Source: a virus. From it: a DNA stretch of 37,440 nt. The notes below the pieces were generated by a model. That model made no database searches. It was given only the letters and a program-made list of their open reading frames with translations, and was not told the DNA's origin. The DNA lies in IMG/VR virus record IMGVR_UViG_3300025106_000005, positions 1-37,440 of that record; one strand, written 5' to 3'. A program made the position numbers and the translations under genes. How positions within the stretch are numbered: position 1 is the stretch's first letter; each line of letters starts with the position of its first letter. This document shows, one piece after another, positions 30,556 through 37,440 of the stretch.

Positions 30556-31374
30556 ATGAAAAGAATTGATTATAGCATTTTACAAGGTTTTCCGCTAAGC
30601 TCTACTATGCTGCGTTATCAGCAAGAGCAGCTAGAGCAGATACAACAACTGAGCAACTTAGCTGGTATCAGTTACATATTAGATGGTTGTACTGAAGCTG
30701 CTGGTGTAGTAAGTGATGGATGGGTAGTTATAAAAGGTGAAGTTTTGCCATTTACAGGTGGGCCAGTAAATAATGGCATTAAAGTAATAATTACAGAACA
30801 AGTAATTAATCGGAATTTTTTTGGAGGCGGTAATAATGCATACTACAGGGTTAGAACTGCCACTTTTGGTGTAAGTGGTAATGTAAATACAGAATGGTTG
30901 TGGGCAGATTTTAAACGTAATAATCCCAATAATGGGTTATTAGCTAGGATGGATAAATTGGAAAAAATAATTGCTCCTTTATTGCCTTATGATAACAACG
31001 GTACACAAGAATGGGGAAGTTATTTATACTGGATGAAGCCAGCTAATTTAATTCCTGATGGTTGGGTTGAAGTTGATGAAGCAGAATGGCGTGGCCGCTT
31101 TCCATTAATAGCAGACCGTACCAATATTAATTACAATACCATTGGTGCAACAGGTGGTGCAGAAACGCATACACTTACTGAAGATGAAATGCCTGCACAT
31201 TCGCATCCAATTAATAATGCTGTAAGAAATGCAGGTTCAGGAGGACAAAATTATACAGGTGGGCCTTACAATTTTTCAATTCCTATAAATGCCACAGGTT
31301 CAGCTGGAGGAAGCCAGCCACACAACAACATGCCTCCATTTAGAATAGTTGTATTTATAAAATTCGTAGGGTAA
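30556..31374 (+). CDS. Tail fibre protein with phage tail-collar domain
   Basis: 272 residues. The C-terminal 110 form a tail-collar domain: WYLYW-like start, DGWVEVDEAEWRGRFPL, GGAETHTLTEDEMPAHSH and the end QPHNNMPPFRIVVFIKF. The N-terminal half carries EQLEQIQQLSNLAG, a short coiled coil, and beta repeats (MKRIDYSILQGFPLSSTML start). It is probably the fibre part closest to the baseplate. Confidence 0.75.
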   Translation: MKRIDYSILQGFPLSSTMLRYQQEQLEQIQQLSNLAGISYILDGCTEAAGVVSDGWVVIKGEVLPFTGGPVNNGIKVIITEQVINRNFFGGGNNAYYRVRTATFGVSGNVNTEWLWADFKRNNPNNGLLARMDKLEKIIAPLLPYDNNGTQEWGSYLYWMKPANLIPDGWVEVDEAEWRGRFPLIADRTNINYNTIGATGGAETHTLTEDEMPAHSHPINNAVRNAGSGGQNYTGGPYNFSIPINATGSAGGSQPHNNMPPFRIVVFIKFVG

Positions 31375-31377
31375 TAA

Positions 31378-31818
31378 ATGAGCCAGTTTAAAAACATAGT
31401 AAAACAATGGTTTCAAAAAAACGATAAGCCAACTGAAGAGCAGTTTGCCCAAAGCTTCGATTATATCTTTTTTAAAGATGAAGTTATTCCTGTGTCGGCA
31501 ATTGAAGGATTAATTGATGTCTTAAATGGAAAAGCCAACAGTAATGCTGTGGCTGCATTAATGCCGATTATTGCAAGCAATGTAGCAACGGTACAAATAC
31601 CTGCATACACATGGGTAACCGCTATTTTAATCTTCAGCAACCAAGATGCAGTGGTTACGGTTGGAACAACTGAAGGTGGAGTTGAGTACAGCGATGGAAT
31701 TAACATTACCAATGGTAAAGGATTAATTGAATACAGCTATGTAACTGGTGCAGCTGCACAAACATTTTACTTCAGTAATGTACCACAAAACGCAATCATC
31801 AAAATATATAAACAGTAA
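31378..31818 (+). CDS. Small fibre-associated protein
   Basis: 146 residues. The N-terminus (SQFKNIVKQWFQKNDKPTEEQFAQSFDYIFFKDEVIPV) resembles the fibre-start pattern of Bacteroidota phages, repeated in many tail fibre genes as a KDxxPTxxQF motif. The C-terminal part is beta-rich (VTVGTTEGGVEYSDGINITNGKGLIEY). It is likely a fibre connector or tip. Confidence 0.55.
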   Translation: MSQFKNIVKQWFQKNDKPTEEQFAQSFDYIFFKDEVIPVSAIEGLIDVLNGKANSNAVAALMPIIASNVATVQIPAYTWVTAILIFSNQDAVVTVGTTEGGVEYSDGINITNGKGLIEYSYVTGAAAQTFYFSNVPQNAIIKIYKQ

Positions 31819-31819
31819 T

Positions 31820-34800
31820 ATGAAAAGAATCATCACAGCCATTTTATTGCTTTTTGCAATTTGGGCAAATGCTCAACAGCAAGTTGATAGCTTGAGAGTA
31901 AAACAAAGCTTACGCATTAAAGATGCAAGGATAACAAATGTAACAACAGATACTAGTTTATCAACCAATGACTTAACTATCATTGCTCCTGCTGCAACTA
32001 TTAAACAGTACTTTCAAAACAACATTAAATCGGTTTCAGGTAGCGGTCAAAATATGGCTAATACCAATTTAGTTCTCACAGCTAATAGAAAGCATTATCT
32101 TAATGGAAGGTCATTTACTTTTTTTAATAGTTTGCCTACAGGTGCTTCCACAACTTCATTTGATAGTACAGGTATAACATTGAGAAATGTAACAGATACT
32201 ACTAATGGTGCATATAATTTTGAAACCAAAATAAACTCTTCGGGGATTCGTACAAGTGAACTTGTTGGCAATTCTTTGGTTTTGACAAACGCTTATTTTA
32301 ATCAAGGAACTTTAACAATTGCAAGTTACTTATCTTCTCTAGGTTACACGGTTAACCCTGCTACATCTGGAATAACAAGAATAAATAAGGACAGTGCTAC
32401 CTTGTTAAACAACGTTACAGGGAAAAGAACCTTGTTGCAAGGCGATAGTATCTTGACACCTAACATAAGACTAACATATGCTTTAGCTGATAATTCCGCA
32501 GATAGTATTGCAGCATTTAAAAATGGTTTATTTGTAAAAATTGCAAGGTCAAATATTGGCGGATTAGACACAACTGTTGGTGATGGAAGATATACAAGGT
32601 TGCAGCGTTTTTTAGATAGCATAGCTGTTGTTAAATCATTGGCAAACTCAAAGCTTACTCAAACCGATGCAGACAATAGATATGCAAGAGTAAATTTTAA
32701 CAACACATTTGCAGCAACGAATATTTTTTTAGATAGTGTATTATTAAAAAACAACACCAATAATTTAATTGCGGCTTATAAATCTACTTTTGGATCAGGA
32801 ATAGGCACTGGAATAATACGAGCATACAACGAAGTCAATTCTAATTATATAGGCTTTAGCGGAGAAGGTAACTTTCAAAGCTTTAGAAACGGGGTTTTAA
32901 CAACGCTACTTGTTGCTGATACTTCATTGCCAACAACTAACACAATGCCTACCAATGTGAATGGTAAATTTGCAAGTAGCACTGGTAGAATAGAGTTAGG
33001 CGTAAATGATGTTGTAGGACTTAATAATAGCCTTAACAACAAAGCCGATAAAGCCACAACCATCACCGTAGGCAGTGGAACTTCTGCACAAGATTTGTCA
33101 GTAAATAGAAGTTTTTTAACCAACGTGCCAAATGTTGATGCAACACAACGATCTAATCATACAGGAACTCAGTTGGCTAGTACAATTAGCGATTTTACAA
33201 ACGCTGCAAGAAGTTCAATTTCTGTATTAACTCCACTAACTTTTAGTAACGGAATAATAAGAATTGATACCAATGCTTATGTTGGTAAGAATAGAAATAA
33301 TGATACGATTTTTGGTGATAAAGTTAATATGGGTGTAGTAAGTATCTTTAATCAAACACCAACATTAAGACTTGTAAATAGTCAAGATAGTTCATTTGCG
33401 TATTTTGAAAGGAGTATAAACGATAATTCGCTAACATTATACAACTCAGCATTGCAACTGAGTGGATCTGGAAATTCTATTCAATTAAATACAAATTCTG
33501 GAGGTACAGCTCCGTACACAGAACAAGATAACTGGAGTGTAAGTGGATGGGTTTACGGAGGTTACACTGGCTTTGACCTTATATTTGCAATTGGTGACAG
33601 AAACGGTAATTGGTTTAGTTTAAACAGATATGATTCAGATAGATTTATTTGGTTTAGTAATGTTAATCAAGGTATAGGCTTTAACATTATTCAAAATAAT
33701 TTTTCAAGGTCTAATTGGGTTCACTTTGCAGTAACATTTGATGGATTTACTACTAAAATATATATTAACAAATTACTCGTTGCAGCTCTTTGGATATCTT
33801 CTATACCTAATCCTTCAAGTGGGTTTATTTATTTAGGAAATGCTCTTAATAAATCATTCGCTGATATGTCCACTTGCGAATTAGACCAAATACTTGTATA
33901 CAACAGAGTTCTAACTCAAAATGGAGTTAGCGGCGATATTGACTTAATTTATAATGGAGGCATAGGGAATGCGGTTATACCTATCAATGGTTTAATTAGA
34001 AGATGGGAGTGGGAGAATAATTTTGGAACAGGAACTGCAATTGAAACAAGTGGCATTTCAGGAGGTCCTTATAACTTTACATTAAACAATGTAATATGGG
34101 CAACTACAGGAATAGTACCTGTACAAGGTAATACTGTTAATTCAATAGGTTTAAGATTTAGAAATGCTGTTGGTAGTGGCGAAAAAATGGAATCGATACT
34201 TGGAGACCCATTAGGTAGGGCAACGTTAAACGGAAGATCAATTTCTTTTCTATTCGGTATTGATAAAACAACATTATTTGCTAGTGCCAGAGGAATTATA
34301 ATAAACCCAAATGGTCTTCCAGTTCAACCGGACTTTAAAAATACTCTAAATGTCATTGGCTCAACGTGTATTGGTTTAAATGATATTGAAGCCCCAACAA
34401 ACGGTTTAATAGTAAGTGGTAATTCAATCTTCTCAAACATTACCACCAAATTTACTACAACGATTGCAGCACAAATAAATTTAGGAGCATCAACGGAATC
34501 AGCTAACACAGGACAAATATTTTTCCCCGATGGCGTAAATCAAACAACTGTTCAGAATGGCCTATTAAATAGAGTTGGAGGCAGTCTGATTTGGAATGTT
34601 AACGGAATAGCCCATCTTACTCCTAGAGCATTAAGAACAACGGCAACGCTTGATTTTCCAAGCATAGCAGCTGGAGCAACAGCAACATTAACTGTTACAT
34701 TAATTAATGCAGTTGAAGCAGACATAGCTGATGTGTCAATTCCAATTGTATCACAATCAGTAGGATTAATATGGGGAAAGCCACGAGTTACAGCAACAAA

Positions 34801-34891
34801 CACAATAGCGTTAGATGTATTCAATCCTACAGCATCTGCAATAGACCCACCAAGTGGAGATTTTGTATTTATTGTAAATAAATTCCTATAA
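31820..34891 (+). CDS. Large tail fibre with signal peptide and LamG-like domain
   Basis: 1023 residues from ATG 31820. A longer in-frame ATG at 31748 would overlap the upstream gene by about 70 bases. The start is a textbook Sec signal (MKRIITAILLLFAIWANA, then Q), odd for a virion protein. The middle holds beta repeats and the fibre motif YTRLQRFLDSIAVV / DADNRYARVNF. Residues about 553-713 resemble a LamG/concanavalin domain: NWSVSGWVYGGYTG, NWVHFAVTFDG, KIYINKLLV, DQILVYNRVLT. The C-terminus is beta-rich with FDPT-like ends. It probably binds a glycan receptor. Confidence 0.7.
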   Translation: MKRIITAILLLFAIWANAQQQVDSLRVKQSLRIKDARITNVTTDTSLSTNDLTIIAPAATIKQYFQNNIKSVSGSGQNMANTNLVLTANRKHYLNGRSFTFFNSLPTGASTTSFDSTGITLRNVTDTTNGAYNFETKINSSGIRTSELVGNSLVLTNAYFNQGTLTIASYLSSLGYTVNPATSGITRINKDSATLLNNVTGKRTLLQGDSILTPNIRLTYALADNSADSIAAFKNGLFVKIARSNIGGLDTTVGDGRYTRLQRFLDSIAVVKSLANSKLTQTDADNRYARVNFNNTFAATNIFLDSVLLKNNTNNLIAAYKSTFGSGIGTGIIRAYNEVNSNYIGFSGEGNFQSFRNGVLTTLLVADTSLPTTNTMPTNVNGKFASSTGRIELGVNDVVGLNNSLNNKADKATTITVGSGTSAQDLSVNRSFLTNVPNVDATQRSNHTGTQLASTISDFTNAARSSISVLTPLTFSNGIIRIDTNAYVGKNRNNDTIFGDKVNMGVVSIFNQTPTLRLVNSQDSSFAYFERSINDNSLTLYNSALQLSGSGNSIQLNTNSGGTAPYTEQDNWSVSGWVYGGYTGFDLIFAIGDRNGNWFSLNRYDSDRFIWFSNVNQGIGFNIIQNNFSRSNWVHFAVTFDGFTTKIYINKLLVAALWISSIPNPSSGFIYLGNALNKSFADMSTCELDQILVYNRVLTQNGVSGDIDLIYNGGIGNAVIPINGLIRRWEWENNFGTGTAIETSGISGGPYNFTLNNVIWATTGIVPVQGNTVNSIGLRFRNAVGSGEKMESILGDPLGRATLNGRSISFLFGIDKTTLFASARGIIINPNGLPVQPDFKNTLNVIGSTCIGLNDIEAPTNGLIVSGNSIFSNITTKFTTTIAAQINLGASTESANTGQIFFPDGVNQTTVQNGLLNRVGGSLIWNVNGIAHLTPRALRTTATLDFPSIAAGATATLTVTLINAVEADIADVSIPIVSQSVGLIWGKPRVTATNTIALDVFNPTASAIDPPSGDFVFIVNKFL

Positions 34892-34892
34892 T

Positions 34893-35081
34893 ATGTCACA
34901 ATTACCAGCAAATCACAGGTTTCCTTGTATAGACGGGAAAGTTCATAATTATGATGAAAATGGCGAGTTAGTAACAGTTTACTAAAAAGCAGAACTACTT
35001 GCACAAAAAGAAAATATCAATCACCAAAGGCTTGAAGAGATTGATTACGTTGACAAAATTTTAGAAAAATTCACTAGTTAA
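34893..35081 (+). pseudogene. Small ORF interrupted by an in-frame TAA
   Basis: From ATG 34893 the frame codes 30 residues (MSQLPANHRFPCIDGKVHNY and on) to a TAA at 34983-34985. The same frame continues for 31 more codons (KAELLAQKENINHQRLEEID and on) to TAA 35079-35081, with a coiled-coil-like sequence and no other stop. The start follows the fibre stop by one base. The simplest reading is one 62-residue gene broken by a nonsense change (TAC-TAA-AAA context). Readthrough or two separate peptides are alternatives. Function unknown; possibly fibre-related. Confidence 0.55.
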
Positions 35082-35090
35082 ATTATAACA

Positions 35091-35303
35091 ATGAAAAAGA
35101 CACTATTCATTTTATTAGTTGTTGGAGCTGTTTTTGGTTTCAACTCGCCAAAATCTTATCGTTTTAATTTAAGCGAAAACGATGCAGTTAAAATTATAGA
35201 AAGCCTGAAAAGATCGCCAGTTATATCAGCAGCTGAAGCGAATGAATTGATTGAAAAAATACAAAGACAAGCTGCTGATACAAGTTTAAACCCAAACAAG
35301 TAG
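35091..35303 (+). CDS. Small exported protein
   Basis: 70 residues. A signal peptide (MKKTLFILLVVGAVFGFNS) is followed by a short soluble part with SENDAVKIIESLKRSPVISAAEANELIEKIQRQ, a helical segment. I do not recognise it. It follows the fibre genes and precedes the methylase gene. It may be a periplasmic lysis or lysogenic factor. Confidence 0.6.
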   Translation: MKKTLFILLVVGAVFGFNSPKSYRFNLSENDAVKIIESLKRSPVISAAEANELIEKIQRQAADTSLNPNK

Positions 35304-35367
35304 TTAAACCAAGTTCTTTGAAATAAAGATTTTAGTATTAATAACGGGGTTCAGAAAACCGTTAAGG

Positions 35368-36153
35368 ATGCAAGCAAAAATGAGAACGCCGATTAGCTAT
35401 TACGGCGGCAAACAAATGATGTTGAGGCACATATTGCCTTTGATACCAGCACACACAATTTATACAGAAGTTTACTTTGGAGGTGGTGCGGTTTTTTGGG
35501 GTAAAGAGCCTAGTAAAGTAGAAGTTATAAACGACATCAATGGTAATGTAATTAACTTTTACAACGTTCTTAAAACAGATTATAAAGCTTTACAGCAAGA
35601 AGTAGAACTTACCATTCACAGCAGAATAGTTTATAAACGTGCAATGGTTATTTATGATGTGCCACAGCTTTTTACACCTGTTCAACGTGCATGGGCTTTT
35701 TGGGTAGCTACAAACATGGGACATAGTAGTCAAGTTGGTTCATGGGCTTTAGACCATTACGGCAAATGTGCTAATAAGGTTCAAGTTAAAATTGAACAAT
35801 TTGGTCAAGAATATGCAGAAAGGCTTAGATATGCTACAATAGAAAACAACGATGCATGTTATGTATTAAAGCATAGAGATAAGCCTGAAGCATTTCATTA
35901 TATTGACCCACCTTATGTAGGTGCAGACCAAGGCCACTATAGTGGTTATACGCAAGCAAACTTTAATGAGTTACTTGCAACAATGGCAACGCTTGAAGGT
36001 AAGTTTATGCTAAGCACATACCACAATGAAGAGTTAACCAAGTATTGTAAAAAACACAAGTGGTATCAAAAAGAATTTGTTATGCAATTAGCAGCAAGCA
36101 ACACAAAAAGTAAAAAGAAAATTGAGGTTGTTACAACCAACTATCCAATTTAA
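35368..36153 (+). CDS. DNA adenine methylase (D12 class)
   Basis: 261 residues (257 if the ATG at 35380, giving MRTPISYYGGK, is the start). It has the D12/Dam layout: PISYYGGKQMMLRHILPLIP, motif I TEVYFGGGAVFWGK, VINDINGNVINFYNVL, and catalytic motif IV FHYIDPPYVGADQGHYSG. It transfers methyl from S-adenosylmethionine to adenine N6; target probably GATC-like but not provable here. It is the last phage gene before the right end and may protect phage DNA from host restriction. Confidence 0.85.
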   Translation: MQAKMRTPISYYGGKQMMLRHILPLIPAHTIYTEVYFGGGAVFWGKEPSKVEVINDINGNVINFYNVLKTDYKALQQEVELTIHSRIVYKRAMVIYDVPQLFTPVQRAWAFWVATNMGHSSQVGSWALDHYGKCANKVQVKIEQFGQEYAERLRYATIENNDACYVLKHRDKPEAFHYIDPPYVGADQGHYSGYTQANFNELLATMATLEGKFMLSTYHNEELTKYCKKHKWYQKEFVMQLAASNTKSKKKIEVVTTNYPI

Positions 36154-36177
36154 AAAAGGGGCTTTAAGCCCCTTTTT
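36152..36177 (+). terminator. Terminator of the rightward late operon
   Basis: GGGGCT (36158-36163), TTA, AGCCCC (36167-36172), with an A-run before and a T-run after the stem. It starts right at the methylase stop and works in both directions. Confidence 0.9.
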
Positions 36178-36201
36178 CTATGTAAGTTCTTTTAAAAAAT
36201 G

Positions 36202-36242
36202 CAGCTGGATGCTTTGCAAATCGTATGCTAACAAACCAGCTG
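36202..36242. repeat. Short inverted repeat near the right prophage end
   Basis: CAGCTGG (36202-36208) and CCAGCTG (36236-36242) are complementary, 27 bases apart. The 36178-36545 stretch has no gene; it holds this repeat, the nested palindrome at 36284-36369 and A+T-rich sequence without features. Confidence 0.4.
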
Positions 36243-36261
36243 TTTGGGGTTCAGTACATAC

Positions 36262-36369
36262 GCTGGAGTGTTTATTTGCGTGTGCTAACAAAACAAAAAA
36301 CCCTTACAGGCCACTCCAGCAATTCCTTCTGTGCAACCTGTAAGGGTAAAAATTTATTGTTTTGTTAGC
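36262..36369. repeat. Nested palindromes with pseudoknot potential; host-side terminator on minus strand
   Basis: Outer arms GCTAACAAAACAA (36284-36296) and its complement (36357-36369) enclose inner arms CCCTTACAGG (36301-36310) and CCTGTAAGGG (36337-36346). GCTGGAGTG (36262-36270) can pair with CACTCCAGC (36312-36320) inside the inner loop, so a pseudoknot is possible. On the minus strand the inner hairpin runs into TTTTTTGTTTT, a terminator for the host gene at 36546. It may be a host palindromic repeat or a structured RNA. Confidence 0.6.
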
Positions 36370-36545
36370 GGTGTAAATGTAGTTTAAGGAGGGTTTACAG
36401 CCAAATTAAAGCCTCTATAATTCAAATTGAATTGACAAAAAGGCATACATTCGAAAAAATGAAACAAAATTTTTCAAAAAAACTCAAACTTGTTTGCATG
36501 TTTGGTTTTGCCGATTAATCTTTTATTTTTAAAAAGAAACTCTTT

Positions 36546-37440
36546 TTATTGTTTTGTAAACGTTTTGCTGCCGATTATTTTTCCTTGTGTATCTACAATT
36601 TGAAGCACATAATTACCTGCTTGAATTGCATTGTTAAGTTGAACATTTTTACTTGTTGATCCGCTTTGAATAAACATTTTTTCTTGTTGTAATAAGCGAC
36701 CATTTATGTCAATAATTTTTGCAAAATAATTACCCAATTCTATATTATTGAACTGAACTTGTAAAGTATTGGTAACCGTAGGATTTGGATATACTCGAAC
36801 AGTTGCTTCTATTATTAAGTTTTCTGTATTTGCTTTTACGGTGCTAGATAATTGTGTAAAACCATCTTTATCTACAGACTGAATGCGATAATAATTACTT
36901 CCTTGAAGTGGAGCAAAATCGGTAAATGCATATTTGCCACCAATACCGTTTGCTTTTACAGTGCCAACTTTATAAAACTGTGTGCCATCAGCACTACGTT
37001 GTACTACAAAATTATTGGTATTCACTTCGTTACTTGTTTGCCAATTTACAACTACAGTACTGTTTTTTGTTGTTGCAGCAATGCTATTATAGGTAAGAGG
37101 TAAAACACCTGTTAGTAGTAAGTTAGATGCATATATTTCTCCGTTTGTTGTTGTTCTACTATCTGGCCAAGCTATTAAAACTCCTCTCGAGCCATTTGTT
37201 AAACTTACAGGAGAAGTTTGGTTGCCTGTTGCATTAGTTACTAAAACTCCATTAGTAGCCCACATAATGGTTTTATCTGCTTTTATTCTTTGTGCGTAAA
37301 TATCTGTACCTGTCGTACCACTATTTCTTGTATCATCCCAAATAATAATTACGCCATCTGCACTGTCTGAAACAATATTTAAGTTACGTGACGATGCCGT
37401 TGGTGAACTAGTTGAAGGTTGATTGCCAGTATTGGTGCAA
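36546..37440 (-). CDS. T9SS-sorted secreted host protein (C-terminal part)
   Basis: Open to the window edge, so partial; at least 297 residues. Repeats of the form W.D.R.....IYAQ.....W..NG (ADGVIIIWDDTRNSGTTG, then RGVLIAWPDSRTTTNGE) look like beta-propeller blades. An Ig/fibronectin-like part follows (VVVNWQTSNEVNTNNFVVQRS). The C-terminus is a type IX secretion sorting domain: VYPNPTVTNTLQVQFNN, ...GNYVLQIVDTQGKIIGSKTFTK. This pathway is restricted to Bacteroidota and fixes the host phylum. It is the right host flank, convergent to the prophage. Confidence 0.85.
   Translation of the reverse strand, partial: CTNTGNQPSTSSPTASSRNLNIVSDSADGVIIIWDDTRNSGTTGTDIYAQRIKADKTIMWATNGVLVTNATGNQTSPVSLTNGSRGVLIAWPDSRTTTNGEIYASNLLLTGVLPLTYNSIAATTKNSTVVVNWQTSNEVNTNNFVVQRSADGTQFYKVGTVKANGIGGKYAFTDFAPLQGSNYYRIQSVDKDGFTQLSSTVKANTENLIIEATVRVYPNPTVTNTLQVQFNNIELGNYFAKIIDINGRLLQQEKMFIQSGSTSKNVQLNNAIQAGNYVLQIVDTQGKIIGSKTFTKQ

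Larger units (their letters stand above)
171..36253. mobile_element. Mu-like transposable prophage (ends approximate)
   Basis: A DDE transposase of the MuA type, a MuB-type AAA ATPase, DUF3164 and GemA-like proteins, DUF935 portal, gp36-like, MuF-like, sheath, tube, gp25-like and J-like genes together identify a Mu-type myophage. The coordinates given are one candidate pair of ends: TG at 171 preceded by GTAC, and CA at 36252-36253 followed by GTAC. They give an element of about 36.1 kb. Mu normally makes 5-bp duplications, and a 4-base match can arise by chance, so the ends are uncertain by a few hundred bases. The left end must lie after the host terminator at 119 and before the first phage gene at 514. 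The right end probably lies between the terminator at 36177 and the palindrome at 36284. Confidence 0.85.

Noticed and set aside
36253-36257. AGTAC as a 5-bp target duplication shared with 166-170
   Set aside because: Using all five bases leaves the right end as TTC rather than CA, so only GTAC (4 bases) is compatible with TG...CA ends. A chance match cannot be excluded.
36284-36369. Integron attC-like site (GCTAAC ... GTTAGC)
   Set aside because: The outer arms only partly fit RYYYAAC/GTTRRRY, there is no integron integrase or cassette, and the arms are explained by a nested palindrome.
1-37440. tRNA, rRNA or tRNA-derived attachment sites
   Set aside because: I found no cloverleaf or rRNA-like sequence, and a transposable phage would not need one.

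Overview
The window holds an almost complete Mu-like (transposable) contractile-tailed prophage in a Bacteroidota chromosome. The host call rests on the following: the right-flank gene ends in a type IX secretion (Por) sorting domain; base composition is A+T rich (about 36% G+C, by-eye estimate); starts generally lack Shine-Dalgarno sequences; and an early promoter matches the Bacteroidota consensus TTTG-N19-TAnnTTTG. The prophage lies between two convergent host genes, each with its own terminator (86-119 and about 36300-36347). The ends are therefore probably within 120-500 and 36178-36300. No integrase gene is present; a DDE transposase and its ATPase are.

Layout. (1) 514-9922, leftward early operon. 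It is read from a repressed promoter at 9947-9977: a Ner/Cro-like protein, two related small regulators, MuA-type transposase, two small proteins, MuB-type ATPase, a hypothetical protein and a DUF3164 protein. An intrinsic terminator follows at 4185-4211, then accessory early genes (HTH, ParB-like, a 59-residue ORF, GemA-like, replication-organiser-like and others). (2) 9947-10843, immunity region: a 32-bp operator, a rightward XRE repressor and a membrane-anchored protein of unknown role. (3) 10908-19395, leftward late operon: small and large terminase, gp36-like protein, a portal/MuF/nuclease fusion, tape measure, virion morphogenesis protein, tail-terminator candidate and a miniature hub paralogue. 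(4) 19401-19510, a strikingly symmetric divergent late control region. (5) 19520-36153, rightward late operon: prohead protease/scaffold, major capsid, sheath, tube, frameshifted tail chaperone, baseplate genes, endolysin, a holin/spanin fusion, J-like and wedge proteins, tail fibres and a DNA adenine methylase.

How it works. The XRE repressor probably silences the early promoter through the palindrome it overlaps. On induction the transposase and MuB replicate the element by transposition. The divergent switch at 19.4-19.5 kb would then turn on head/packaging genes leftward and capsid/tail/lysis genes rightward together. Lysis uses an M15-type peptidase and a protein that appears to combine a holin with a unimolecular spanin.

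Most notable observations: the exact mirror symmetry of the late divergent promoter; the portal-MuF-nuclease triple fusion; the holin-spanin fusion with a possible internal start; a Sec signal peptide on the large tail fibre; an A-AAA-AAC frameshift site in the tail chaperone; a miniature hub paralogue beside a tape measure that is displaced from the rest of the tail genes; three early regulators built from shuffled modules; and apparent depletion of GATC in a phage carrying a D12-class adenine methylase.
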